From positions 1 to 29,812 of the forward strand of contig CAINXK010000128.1 of NCBI GenBank assembly GCA_903854805.1: a stretch of DNA of 29,812 bases, written 5' to 3'. The notes beneath the pieces were generated by a model that worked only from the letters and a program-made list of their open reading frames with translations, ran no database searches and was not told the DNA's origin. The DNA comes from an uncultured Anaerolineae bacterium. GTDB lineage: Bacteria > Chloroflexota > Anaerolineae > Anaerolineales > Villigracilaceae. Both the position numbers and the translations under genes were made by a program. Below are positions 1-7,873 of this stretch, piece after piece; the first letter of the stretch is position 1; the number at the start of each line of letters is the position of its first letter.

Positions 1-469
1 TGCTCAAAATCGTACTTTTCTTGAGAATTCGACCAGATAACTAATGCGAGAACTTTTGACTGAGCATGTTCAAGCACAAAAACTGCTCGAAATTGCCACA
101 AAATGTTCTTGACATAAGCCAAAAAACCTTTACTTCTAACTGATGCACTCAGGGCAAACCTTTGATTAGCTCACGCAGCGGTCCGCGCAGAATAAATCAG
201 TATGAGTATCTTCTACCAGGTCAGAAGCTACCCGCGGTTTTGTTTGTTAGCGAGCCCAGATGGAGTTACTGACCGGCCCACACTCCCGTCCGAAAATCGA
301 TCCCATCCCACCCAGAACTCCCTTGTCTTTGAGGCGTAGGGGCTGGGCAGGGCTGACGTGTAAAACGTAATTTTGCAGCTTGTGTGCTCAGGGCAGTTGC
401 TGGGGCATGGTTGATAACCGCAGCCGATTCGTTTTTTGGGATCGGCTGCGGTTATTCACTTACAGGATC
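1..469. other. Gene-free stretch at left edge
   Basis: No convincing coding region is seen on either strand. Open frames here are short and lack family features. The only clear structure is the hairpin at 414-455, just after the stop codon of the aminotransferase. A TTGACA hexamer at 109-114 has no matching -10 box. Confidence 0.6.
414..455 (-). terminator. Strong hairpin after aminotransferase gene
   Basis: Perfect 15-bp inverted repeat: ATAACCGCAGCCGAT at 414-428 and its complement at 441-455, with a 12-base loop. It begins 15 bases past the stop codon of the minus-strand gene, where a terminator would sit. No T-run follows on the minus strand, so it may act as a Rho-assisted terminator or an mRNA 3' stabiliser. 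Confidence 0.45.
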
Positions 470-1795
470 CTAGATCGCCATTTCTTTTTCAGCCAGGCTG
501 ATCGCTTCTTCGAGGACCAGCAGACCCTCGTCCAACTCGGATTTGCTCATGCTCAGTGGTGGGGCAATCCGGATGACGGATTTGGAGCAGCCCAGCAGCA
601 GCAGGCCGCGCTCAAAGGCTTTGTGCACGATCAAATCACGCAGCTGTTCGGCCGGTTCTTTGCCTTCGCGGTCCTTAACAAATTCCACACCGATCATCAT
701 GCCGATGCCGCGCACCTGTCCGATGGAGGGGTGGCGTGCTGCGATTTCTTCCAGCGCATCGATGCCATATTGACCGACTTCGGCGGCGTTGTGCATATAT
801 TCCCTTTCGATGAGCTCGATGGTCTTGAGCGCAGCCACACACGAGAGCGGATTTCCGCCGTAGGTGTTGCCGTGCGCGCCGCGACTCCAATCCATGACTG
901 AACGGCGGGCTACACATGCGCCCAGAGGTACGCCGCTGGCGATGCCTTTGGCCGAGGTAAATACATCCGGCTCGACACCAAAGTTTTCAATCGCCCACCA
1001 CTTGCCTGTGCGTCCCATGCCGCTCTGAACCTCGTCGGCCAGCAGCAGGATGCCGTATTTATCGCATAATTTGCGCAGTGCCGGGAAAAAGCCTGGCGGT
1101 GGGACGATGTAACCGCCCTCGCCCTGGATGGGTTCCACCAGAATACCGGCGACCTCATCGGCTGGCACAATCTGTCTGAAGATTTGCTCATCGATATAGC
1201 GCACCACGGTTTCGCCGTAGTCTTCACCAGTTTTGCGTTCCAAAATAGGGCGGTATGGGTTGGGGAACGGTGCGTGTACCACGCCGTTCATCAGTGGGTA
1301 AAAGCCGCTGTGGTACATGGCTTTGCTGGCCGTCATGGTGACTGCGCCCATGGTTCTGCCGTGGAAGGCGCCCGTGAAACCGATGAAGTTGGTGCGTCCG
1401 GTGTGGTAGCGCGCCAGTTTGAGGGCTGTTTCGACCGCTTCAGTTCCTGAATTTGTCAGGAACGAGACGGCTGCTTCATGCATGGGGGCAATTTCATCCA
1501 GTTTTTCGGCCAGTTCGATCATCTTGACATGATAAAAATCTGACGAGATGTGCAGAAACTTTTCGGCCTGTTCCTGGATCACTTTTACAACTTCTGGGTG
1601 GGCGTGGCCGGTCGAATTAACCGCGATCCCGGCCATGAAATCCAGAAATTTATTTCCATCCACATCCCAAACCCATGAGCCTTTGCCGTAATCCATGGCA
1701 AAGGGATAATCACGCGGGTAGGAAGGTGATATAACGGAAGAATCGCGCTTGACCAGCGCACGGGCTTTGGGGCCAGGGAGTTTCATCGGTTCCAT
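470..1795 (-). CDS. Class III PLP-dependent aminotransferase (GabT/ArgD-like)
   Basis: A 441-residue fold-type I, class III (omega) aminotransferase that transfers an amino group between an omega-amino compound or amino acid and a 2-oxo acid, in the cytoplasm. Visible motifs are the PLP phosphate site NSGTEA (115-120), FHGRTMG (144-150), the pyridine-nitrogen aspartate in LLADEVQSGMGRTG (D254) and the Schiff-base lysine in SAKGIASG (K283). Length and sequence style fit 4-aminobutyrate/ornithine/acetylornithine aminotransferases. Some close archaeal relatives are amino acid racemases, so the substrate is not fixed. The ATG at 1795 has AAGGAG six bases upstream, which decides the start. It lies downstream of the ROK kinase on the same strand with a 201-base gap, so co-transcription is possible. 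No arginine or GABA genes are beside it. Confidence 0.88.
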   Translation of the reverse strand: MEPMKLPGPKARALVKRDSSVISPSYPRDYPFAMDYGKGSWVWDVDGNKFLDFMAGIAVNSTGHAHPEVVKVIQEQAEKFLHISSDFYHVKMIELAEKLDEIAPMHEAAVSFLTNSGTEAVETALKLARYHTGRTNFIGFTGAFHGRTMGAVTMTASKAMYHSGFYPLMNGVVHAPFPNPYRPILERKTGEDYGETVVRYIDEQIFRQIVPADEVAGILVEPIQGEGGYIVPPPGFFPALRKLCDKYGILLLADEVQSGMGRTGKWWAIENFGVEPDVFTSAKGIASGVPLGACVARRSVMDWSRGAHGNTYGGNPLSCVAALKTIELIEREYMHNAAEVGQYGIDALEEIAARHPSIGQVRGIGMMIGVEFVKDREGKEPAEQLRDLIVHKAFERGLLLLGCSKSVIRIAPPLSMSKSELDEGLLVLEEAISLAEKEMAI

Positions 1796-1996
1796 AGGTG
1801 CTCCTTTTGGTTACAAGAGAAAATTGAGATAACAAACGTAATAATTCAATGCCAGAAGTGGCTATGATAGCGGTTCAGAATCAGGCTGGGGATCAAAAGG
1901 CGTGGCGATTTCAGGTCGTAGCAGGTTCAATAAAAATCGCGTGCATGGATGGCTCCCCGTAATTGGAATTACGGCCTGGGGGAGGCAGGCACTTCG
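1796..1996. other. Spacer with perfect palindrome
   Basis: A 201-base spacer between the ROK kinase and the aminotransferase. It contains the perfect palindrome CCGTAATT-GG-AATTACGG at 1957-1974. No T-run follows on either strand, so an operator or RNA structure is as likely as a terminator. No clear sigma-70 promoter for the aminotransferase was found. Confidence 0.4.
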
Positions 1997-2929
1997 TCAG
2001 TTGTCGGGTAATAAACCCAATGCCAGGGCGCCCATCAAGCCAGCGTTATCCCCCAGGGCGGCATTGGCGATGGTCAGGTCGCGCAAATAGGAAGCGTCCA
2101 TCACGTGTTTTTGAAGTGATTCTTTGATCGGATCCAGTAAGAATTTTCCGCTGAACGAAACACCGCCCCCGAAAATTACCACGGATGGATTGAATAGATG
2201 CAGGAATATGGCCAGGGCCTGCCCGATATAATCCCCGGCACGCGCCAGAGCCTGGATGGCGAGTGCATCACCCTGTTCGGCGGCTGTGGAGATATCTCGC
2301 GCGGTCAATTGTTCCTGACCCTTTAGGCTGGAGTTGACACCGGCTTCGATCTGTTCCCTGACGTACAGGGCAATGGCTGGGCCAGCGGCAAGCGCTTCCA
2401 GGTGTCCATGCTGCCCGCAGCTGCAAATTGGGCCACCCGGCAGCACGGTGATATGGCCCACCTCGGTTGCCAGTCCGCGGACACCAAGTAATATCCGTCC
2501 TGCTTCAATCACGCCACCGCCAATACCGGTGCTGATGGTAAGGTAAAGAACATGTTGGTGGCCCTGGCCGGCACCAAAACGCCATTCGCCCAGGGCTGCC
2601 AGGTTGGCGTCGTTGCCAATTTTGACGGGTACTCCAAAACGTTTTTCCAGTTCGGGGCCAAGTGGAAAATTATCCCAGCCGGGAATATTAGGCGCAGAAA
2701 AAATGGTCCCGGTTTCCGGGTCCAATGGCCCTGGTGAGGCCACAACGATTTTTTCAACAGCTTCATGTTCGGGCCATGTGGATTGGATCAGGGCGCACAT
2801 GCGTTCAAAAGCCTTACCCTCGCCGCGAGTGGGTGTGCGACGCATATCCAACGGCTCGAGGCCACCTCGCCGGTAGGCCGCGGCGCGGATTTGGGTCCCA
2901 CCAACATCGACAGCAATAATAATTGACAT
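1997..2929 (-). CDS. ROK-family sugar kinase (probable glucokinase)
   Basis: A 310-residue ROK kinase that phosphorylates a hexose, most likely glucose, with ATP at the entry to glycolysis. The N-terminal ATP loop is VDVGGTQIRAA (7-17). The catalytic aspartate is in GNDANLAALGEW (D107). ExGH is at 156-159 (EVGH), and the zinc site C169-S-C171-G-x-x-G-H-x-E is intact. There is no N-terminal DNA-binding domain, so it is a kinase and not a ROK repressor. N-acetylglucosamine or mannose kinases look similar, so the substrate is inferred. The ATG at 2929 has no Shine-Dalgarno, but TATAAT on the minus strand (2942-2937) ends 7 bases before it, which predicts a leaderless mRNA. It is divergent from yvcK, 106 bases away. 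Confidence 0.88.
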   Translation of the reverse strand: MSIIIAVDVGGTQIRAAAYRRGGLEPLDMRRTPTRGEGKAFERMCALIQSTWPEHEAVEKIVVASPGPLDPETGTIFSAPNIPGWDNFPLGPELEKRFGVPVKIGNDANLAALGEWRFGAGQGHQHVLYLTISTGIGGGVIEAGRILLGVRGLATEVGHITVLPGGPICSCGQHGHLEALAAGPAIALYVREQIEAGVNSSLKGQEQLTARDISTAAEQGDALAIQALARAGDYIGQALAIFLHLFNPSVVIFGGGVSFSGKFLLDPIKESLQKHVMDASYLRDLTIANAALGDNAGLMGALALGLLPDN

Positions 2930-2936
2930 ATTACCA

Positions 2937-2964
2937 ATTATATCTCAAAGCCCTTTCTTGCAAA
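2937..2964 (-). promoter_or_regulatory. Promoter of ROK kinase, leaderless
   Basis: Minus-strand -10 TATAAT at 2942-2937, with a weak -35 (TTTGCA at 2964-2959, spacing 16). The -10 ends 7 bases before the ATG at 2929, so transcription should begin at or next to the start codon. No Shine-Dalgarno is present. Confidence 0.6.
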
Positions 2965-3000
2965 TGTGACGAAACGCATGTTTTGTTTGGATTTTCGGCG

Positions 3001-3029
3001 TTGACGGATGGTTTGAAGACTGCTATCAT
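3001..3029 (+). promoter_or_regulatory. Sigma-70 promoter of yvcK, leaderless
   Basis: TTGACG (3001-3006), 17-base spacer, TATCAT (3024-3029): five of six matches in each box. The ATG at 3036 is 6 bases after the -10, so the expected transcription start falls on the start codon. No Shine-Dalgarno can fit. Confidence 0.8.
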
Positions 3030-3035
3030 CGTTTT

Positions 3036-4361
3036 ATGAAGCGTCCCCCCAGCTGGATTAATTTACTTCAACGCGAAATTACGAGCATCCTGCGCTGGCT
3101 TATGCCAGGTTTGGGAGTAAAACGTTGGTTTGGGCTGATGCTGACCGGGATCACCTTGCTTGGGGTGGGTGTCGCTTATTATCTGTTGGATATTTATCGC
3201 ACAACGCCAGGGGAAGATTTGCTGCCAGTTTTGGATGTTGCCAGCTTGCGCTTTCTGCCTCGTCCGATCAGGGTCGCCGTCTTTCTCAGCGTGGGCTTTG
3301 GGTTGGTACTCTGGGGACTATGGGGCATGAATCGGGCCTTGCTGAATCCTTTCCTGCGCAAGGATCGCCGCCTGATCGATCAAATCGCCGATTTTCGTCG
3401 CCGTGAGCGCGGCTCGCGTACAGTGGTAATGGGCGGCGGGCACGGCATGGCGACCCTGCTGCGTGGGCTGAAGGAATATACTTATAACCTGACCGCGATT
3501 GTGACTGTTGCTGATGATGGCGGTTCGTCTGGCCGTCTGCGCCAGAGTCTCGGAATTCTGCCGCCGGGAGATATTCGTAACTGCCTGGCCGCGCTTTCCA
3601 ATGACGAAGCCCTGTTGGCACAGTTATTCCAATATCGTTTTAATGATGATTCAGGGTTGGGTGGACATTCTTTTGGCAACCTGTTCATTTCGGCGCTGGT
3701 GGATGTGACCGGCAGCTTTGAAGAGGCCGTGGCTGAATCAGGTCGGGTGCTTTCTGTGCATGGTCGTGTCTTACCTGCCACGCTGCATGATATTCATCTG
3801 GTTGCTGATGTGCAGGTGCCCAACCTGGTCAATCAGATCCGTGTAAAGGGTGAGAGCAACATCCCTGAAATGCCAGGCCGTGTTCGTCATGTTTACCTGG
3901 AACCCAACAACCCGCCGGCTTTTCCGCCCGCTATTCAGGCCATTTTGGCCGCGGACCTGGTGGTGATCGGGCCGGGCAGTCTCTATACCAGTATTTTGCC
4001 AAACCTGCTTGTGCCTGATCTGTTGGCGGCGCTGCACTCCAGCCGGGCCCTGAAAATATACGTGGTAAATATTGCCACCCAGCCCGGCGAAACCAGTGCT
4101 TATGGGGTCGGCGATCATATCTTTGCCTTGGAAGAACATATTGGCAGCGGTTTGTTTGATGTGATCGTATGCAATAATCGTTATGATGGCGAGCTGCCGG
4201 CCGGGGTGGAATGGGTCATTATCGATGAGCGTTCAGCAAAATATCCCATTTATGGGACAGATTTGCTGAATAGCGCACAGCCATGGCGGCATGACTCTGA
4301 CAAGCTTGCCAAGGCCCTGATGGATATTGTCTACGAGCGTACTGGTCCATTGGTTGAGTAA
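3036..4361 (+). CDS. yvcK: Membrane-anchored YvcK/CofD-like gluconeogenesis factor
   Basis: A 441-residue YvcK-family protein. Relatives bind UDP-sugars and affect cell-wall precursor supply and growth on gluconeogenic carbon; they resemble the phospholactate transferase CofD. The domain starts with VVMGGGHGMATLLRGLK (about 130-146), followed by ADDGGSSGRLR (159-169) and GDIRNCL. A later VIGPGSLYTSI motif is also conserved. Ahead of it lie about 125 extra residues with two predicted membrane helices (about 32-51 and 78-97) and a basic linker, so the catalytic-like domain should sit at the inner membrane face. The Bacillus protein is about 320 residues and lacks this region; from memory, cyanobacterial homologues carry a similar one. 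It is a single-gene unit, divergent from the ROK kinase and upstream of gap. CofD activity is unlikely without F420 genes nearby. Confidence 0.9.
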   Translation: MKRPPSWINLLQREITSILRWLMPGLGVKRWFGLMLTGITLLGVGVAYYLLDIYRTTPGEDLLPVLDVASLRFLPRPIRVAVFLSVGFGLVLWGLWGMNRALLNPFLRKDRRLIDQIADFRRRERGSRTVVMGGGHGMATLLRGLKEYTYNLTAIVTVADDGGSSGRLRQSLGILPPGDIRNCLAALSNDEALLAQLFQYRFNDDSGLGGHSFGNLFISALVDVTGSFEEAVAESGRVLSVHGRVLPATLHDIHLVADVQVPNLVNQIRVKGESNIPEMPGRVRHVYLEPNNPPAFPPAIQAILAADLVVIGPGSLYTSILPNLLVPDLLAALHSSRALKIYVVNIATQPGETSAYGVGDHIFALEEHIGSGLFDVIVCNNRYDGELPAGVEWVIIDERSAKYPIYGTDLLNSAQPWRHDSDKLAKALMDIVYERTGPLVE

Positions 4362-4397
4362 ACGCCGGCGCCATTTGAAGCCTGTGAATGCTGAATA

Positions 4398-4477
4398 GCT
4401 GGGGAATTTCCCAGCCCAAGACCTGAACGTTGCTTAGCTTGTGCTGCGAGATTAAAAGCCTGGTTGGTATGCCAGGC
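4398..4477 (+). terminator. Possible yvcK terminator hairpins
   Basis: Two hairpins follow the yvcK stop codon: 4398-4415 (6-bp stem) and 4458-4477 (6-bp GC-rich stem followed by the T-rich CTACTTTCCTGTT). Neither has a clean T-run, so the call is weak. Confidence 0.3.
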
Positions 4478-4972
4478 CTACTTTCCTGTTATCAATTTTG
4501 ACAATGTCAAAATTTCGTATAGCTGTGATACCCGAGCTGGGGTATCTTCTGACCTGGCAGGAGATCGCCCGGTTTATTGTTGCGCGGGACTGCCTCATGT
4601 GCAACTCAAGGGTTTGCTGGCACTAAAAAACCTTTTTACCCAACGCGGCTCCCATCGCTTCGCAATCATTTACTGGCAGTGGTTGTGATGGTTAAGTTCA
4701 GAGCTGGATACCCGTCAGTAATTGCTGCCAGTTCATAGCACAGCGGTTAATCTTACATTGCCAAAGTGGATGGTTTTCACATTATATTTGTGGGGTCTGT
4801 GGGGCAACTGGTATGCACGTACAAGAGTATTACTGCGGAAAACAAGGGCTGAAATATTGAATTTCCACTGACTAAAAATATATCAAACTCGACTGTCTTT
4901 AAGATGATAAAATTGTTTAGGCACTATTTGCCTCAGACTTCAGAAATGCGGACAGCGCAAAACAAAGTGTTG

Positions 4973-4981
4973 TGGTAGAAT
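4973..4981 (+). promoter_or_regulatory. Extended -10 promoter of gap
   Basis: TGG followed by TAGAAT (4976-4981) forms an extended -10 box. No good -35 is seen at 17 bases. The predicted start at about 4988 would lie at the left edge of the Rex-like palindrome. Confidence 0.55.
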
Positions 4982-4987
4982 ATCCAA

Positions 4988-5005
4988 TTGTGTAAAAATT
5001 CACAA
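4988..5005. promoter_or_regulatory. Rex-like operator at gap promoter
   Basis: TTGTGTAAAAATTCACAA differs at one position from the Rex consensus TTGTGAA-N4-TTCACAA. Rex is a repressor released from DNA by NADH. The site starts 6 bases after the -10 box, covering the expected transcription start, and it precedes a gene whose enzyme makes NADH. Site and placement are seen; Rex binding is inferred. Confidence 0.7.
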
Positions 5006-5027
5006 TCATAACCTGAGGAGGTTTACA

Positions 5028-6086
5028 ATGACGATTAAAGTTGGTATTAACGGTTTCGGCCGCATCGGCCGCCAGGTACTTAAGGCAATCCGTGATCGGT
5101 ATCCCGAAGAACTCGAAGTGGTTGCATTCAACGATATCGGTGATGTGCCCACCATGGCGCATTTACTAAAATACGATTCAAATTACGGCCGCTTTGATGG
5201 AACCGTAGAAGTTGCGGGCGATGCTCTGATTATTGATGGAAAGACCGTCAAGGTCTTCAAGGAAACTGATCCGGCGAATATTCCCTGGGGCAGCCTGGGC
5301 ATCGATATCGTGATCGAATCCACGGGCATCTTCACCGTCAAGTCTGATGGTGTCAACAAGAAGGGCAAAGTAGTCAAGGGTGCCGAGAACCATATCACCA
5401 AGGGCGGCGCTAAGAAGGTCATCATTTCAGCCCCTGCCGAAGGTGAAGATCTGACTATCGTTTTGGGCGTCAACGAAGAAAAGTATGATCCGGCGATCCA
5501 TCATGTCGTTTCGAATGCTTCCTGCACCACGAACTGCCTGGCACCAGCTGCCAAGGTTGTGCATGATAAGTGGAAGATCAAACGCGCTTTCATGACCACC
5601 ATCCACTCTTACACTAACGATCAGAAGATCCTGGATCTGCCACATTCAGACCTGCGCCGTGCCCGCGCCGCTGGCGTGAGCATCATCCCAACCACCACTG
5701 GCGCAGCCAAAGCCATTTCCCTGGTCATCCCAGACCTGAAGGGTAAGTTTGATGGCTATGCTCTGCGGGTTCCAACCCCCACTGTCTCGGTTGTTGATTT
5801 CACTGCTGAGCTTGAAATGGAAACCACGACCGAAGAGATGCGCCAGGCCTTCCGCGATGCTGCCAAACTGCCACGCTTCAAGGGCATCCTGGCAGCTATT
5901 GACGAACCCCTGGTCTCGATCGACTTCAAGGGTGACGAACACTCTTCATCCGTCGATCTGCCCTTTACCTCGGTGCTGGGCAAAGACAGAAGCAACTTTA
6001 TCAAGGTTGTGACCTGGTACGATAACGAGTGGGGCTATTCCTGCCGCACTGCCGATCTGGCAGCGTTGATGGCGAAGAGCCTGTAG
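5028..6086 (+). CDS. gap: Glyceraldehyde-3-phosphate dehydrogenase, type I
   Basis: A 352-residue phosphorylating GAPDH that oxidises glyceraldehyde-3-phosphate to 1,3-bisphosphoglycerate with reduction of NAD(P), in cytoplasmic glycolysis/gluconeogenesis. The Rossmann motif [13 protein letters not shown] lies at 4-16. The catalytic cysteine is C166 in [12 protein letters not shown], followed by the conserved THSYTNDQ histidine region and the C-terminal WYDNEWGYS. It is slightly longer than the usual 330-340 residues because of small insertions, one near [13 protein letters not shown]. The start is fixed by GAGGAGGT seven bases before the ATG. pgk follows 184 bases downstream with no terminator between, so the two are probably co-transcribed. 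A Rex-like operator lies at the promoter. Confidence 0.97.
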   Translation: MTIKVGINGFGRIGRQVLKAIRDRYPEELEVVAFNDIGDVPTMAHLLKYDSNYGRFDGTVEVAGDALIIDGKTVKVFKETDPANIPWGSLGIDIVIESTGIFTVKSDGVNKKGKVVKGAENHITKGGAKKVIISAPAEGEDLTIVLGVNEEKYDPAIHHVVSNASCTTNCLAPAAKVVHDKWKIKRAFMTTIHSYTNDQKILDLPHSDLRRARAAGVSIIPTTTGAAKAISLVIPDLKGKFDGYALRVPTPTVSVVDFTAELEMETTTEEMRQAFRDAAKLPRFKGILAAIDEPLVSIDFKGDEHSSSVDLPFTSVLGKDRSNFIKVVTWYDNEWGYSCRTADLAALMAKSL

Positions 6087-6260
6087 TTGGCGCGCTGGTA
6101 AGATGGTAGATTGGTTGCGAGGTACGCTGGTTGATCTGTAATCGCTGAATGGCGGGTGGGAAGATTGGAGAACCCAATTTTCCAGTTTGTGCCCTGCCAG
6201 GACCTGGTTCGCTGGTATCCAGCTTTCCAAAGTTGCCAATCTGCCATTTTCCTGATTTAG
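6087..6260. repeat. GT-rich spacer element with degenerate inverted ends
   Basis: The gap-pgk spacer is rich in TGGT/GCTGG words. ATGGTAGATTGG at 6103-6114 is matched in inverted form by CCAATCTGCCAT at 6236-6247 (one mismatch), each with a GCTGG/CCAGC word 11-12 bases further in (6126-6130 and 6219-6223). An internal ATTGG/CCAAT hairpin lies at 6164-6178. This could be a decayed miniature mobile element or a long hairpin in the mRNA. Confidence 0.35.
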
Positions 6261-6270
6261 CGAGGAAATT

Positions 6271-7443
6271 ATGGATAAGAAAACTGTTAAAGATATCGAT
6301 CTCAAAGGCAAGCGCGTTATCATGCGCGTCGATTTTAACGTTCCGATGGATAAGGGTATTGTCACTGACGATAAGCGCATCAAAGCCGCTTTACCTACCA
6401 TCAAGTACGTGCTCGAACAGGGTGCTTCCCTGGTTTTGATGAGTCACCTCGGTCGCCCCAAGGGCGGCGCGGATCCCGAGTTCAGCTTGAAGGCTGCCGC
6501 GGAAGTATTGGCCGGGCACCTGGGCAAGGCAGTCATCATGGCCCCGGATTGTGTCGGACCGGAAGTGGAAAAAATGGCCGCTGCGCTTAAGCCAGGCGAA
6601 GTGATGATGCTTGAAAACACACGCTTCTACCCGGGCGAAGAGAAAAATGATCTGGAGCTGGCCAAGAAAATGGCTGCATTGGGCGATGTGTACGTTAACG
6701 ACGCTTTTGGGTCGGCGCACCGCGCACATTCATCCACCGAGGGCATTGCCCGTTTCCTGCCGGCTGTTTCCGGCTTTTTGATGGAACAGGAACTTGAATA
6801 TCTGGGGCGTGCAGTCAGCAACCCGGAACACCCTTATATTGCCATCCTGGGTGGTGCGAAGATCAGCGATAAGATCCTGGTTGTGGAAACGCTGTTGTCC
6901 AAATGCGATAAGCTCATCATTGGTGGCGGCATGGCCAATACTTTCCTGGCGGCCAAAGGCCTGAATATGCAAGACAGCCTGGTGGAATCTACCTCGCTTG
7001 AGACGGCCAAAGCTATCCTTTCACGTGTTGCAGATAAGCTGGTTTTGCCAGTGGATGCTGTTGTGGCTGATAAGTTTGATGCCGAGGCCAACAGCCAGAT
7101 AGTGGATGTTGATAAGATCCCGGCTGGTTGGCGCATGCTGGATGTTGGTCCGAAGACACTTGAGATGTATAAGCAAACATTGGCCGGCGCAAAGCTGATT
7201 GTTTGGAATGGCCCAGTGGGTGTTTTTGAGTTCCCCAAATTTGCTGAAGGTACCTTTGTTCTGGCGAAGCTGTTGGCTGAATCCGGCGCGATCACCGTCA
7301 TCGGTGGTGGCGATAGCGCCAGCGCTGTCAAGAAGGCGGGCGTTGCCAAGCAGATGACGCATGTCTCGACCGGCGGTGGTGCTTCACTCGAATTTTTGGA
7401 AGGTCGGGAACTTCCCGGCGTTGCGGCGTTGAATAGCAAATAG
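6271..7443 (+). CDS. pgk: Phosphoglycerate kinase
   Basis: A 390-residue monomeric kinase that makes ATP and 3-phosphoglycerate from 1,3-bisphosphoglycerate, directly after the GAPDH step encoded just upstream. Visible motifs are RVDFNVPMD (substrate loop, about 19-27), [36 protein letters not shown], the hinge-region [17 protein letters not shown] and the C-terminal nucleotide loop [13 protein letters not shown]. Length matches the bacterial family. The ATG at 6271 has GAGGA five bases upstream. A GC-rich hairpin with a T-tail ends the unit at 7460-7500. No separate strong promoter was found in the GT-rich spacer, which supports a gap-pgk operon. Confidence 0.97.
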   Translation: MDKKTVKDIDLKGKRVIMRVDFNVPMDKGIVTDDKRIKAALPTIKYVLEQGASLVLMSHLGRPKGGADPEFSLKAAAEVLAGHLGKAVIMAPDCVGPEVEKMAAALKPGEVMMLENTRFYPGEEKNDLELAKKMAALGDVYVNDAFGSAHRAHSSTEGIARFLPAVSGFLMEQELEYLGRAVSNPEHPYIAILGGAKISDKILVVETLLSKCDKLIIGGGMANTFLAAKGLNMQDSLVESTSLETAKAILSRVADKLVLPVDAVVADKFDAEANSQIVDVDKIPAGWRMLDVGPKTLEMYKQTLAGAKLIVWNGPVGVFEFPKFAEGTFVLAKLLAESGAITVIGGGDSASAVKKAGVAKQMTHVSTGGGASLEFLEGRELPGVAALNSK

Positions 7444-7459
7444 TTTGTTCATTTATTCG

Positions 7460-7500
7460 GGCAGGGCGGGTGCGCAAAGTGCGCCCGCCCTGCCATTTTA
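7460..7500 (+). terminator. Rho-independent terminator of gap-pgk
   Basis: GGCAGGGCGGG (7460-7470) pairs with CCCGCCCTGCC (7484-7494), extended inward by TGCGC/GTGCG with two wobble pairs and an AAA loop, then ATTTTA. It lies 17 bases after the pgk stop codon. Confidence 0.87.
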
Positions 7501-7838
7501 ATTGCGCGGGCAGATGCCATGCGTACAAAATTTACCGTGGTAGGAGAGGCATAAGTTCTTAACCAGGATGGAATGAGTGGCTGCTGCCTGGGCCAGGCAC
7601 ATGCGGAGCGAGGGCGGTCCATTCCAGCCCGGACCCCTCATTTCTCTGCCAGTCAACGCATATTTTCGATGGGCAACCCCTTTGAAAGAGCCCAGAAACC
7701 TGGCATTTACCGAAATTTCGAATCGCGCCCTGATCATAACAATCTGGTGTGCAGGCGCAGGAAAGGGGGTAAAATGATTACGCAAGATGTGACACCCTGT
7801 GGTTGGGTTAACATATTTATTATGTGGGGCCGTAACTT

Positions 7839-7844
7839 TATAAT
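7839..7844 (+). promoter_or_regulatory. -10 box of HD-GYP gene
   Basis: Consensus TATAAT 30 bases before the ATG at 7874. The -35 at 17 bases is only TTTATT. AAGGA at 7863-7867 supplies the ribosome site. Confidence 0.5.
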
Positions 7845-7873
7845 GGATTACTGGGTGTGATTAAGGAATAAAA

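Larger units (their letters stand above)
4362..5027. other. Long gene-free stretch with several palindromes
   Basis: No believable gene: the one 74-codon frame has no ribosome site or family features. Visible structures are hairpins at 4398-4415 (GCTGGG/CCCAGC), 4458-4477 (GCCTGG/CCAGGC), 4494-4514 (AATTTTGAC-AAT-GTCAAAATT) and 4527-4546 (GATACCC/GGGTATC), and distant arms ACTGGCAG at 4672-4679 and CTGCCAGT at 4725-4732. The gap promoter and a Rex-like operator occupy 4973-5005. An unrecognised small RNA is possible. Confidence 0.5.
7444..7873. other. Intergenic stretch with pgk terminator and possible structured RNA
   Basis: 430 bases without a credible gene. It holds the pgk terminator (7460-7500), an inverted repeat TGGAATG at 7569-7575 / CATTCCA at 7620-7626 enclosing the palindrome GCCTGGGCCAGGC (7586-7598), and the promoter of the HD-GYP gene near 7839. 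No known RNA family was recognised. Confidence 0.5.

Noticed and set aside
380..901. Plus-strand 173-codon frame opposite the aminotransferase
   Set aside because: It overlaps a well-supported gene on the other strand and crosses its 3' hairpin; it shows no domain.
4464..4688. 74-codon plus-strand frame in the yvcK-gap spacer
   Set aside because: No ribosome site, mixed composition, and it spans several hairpins.
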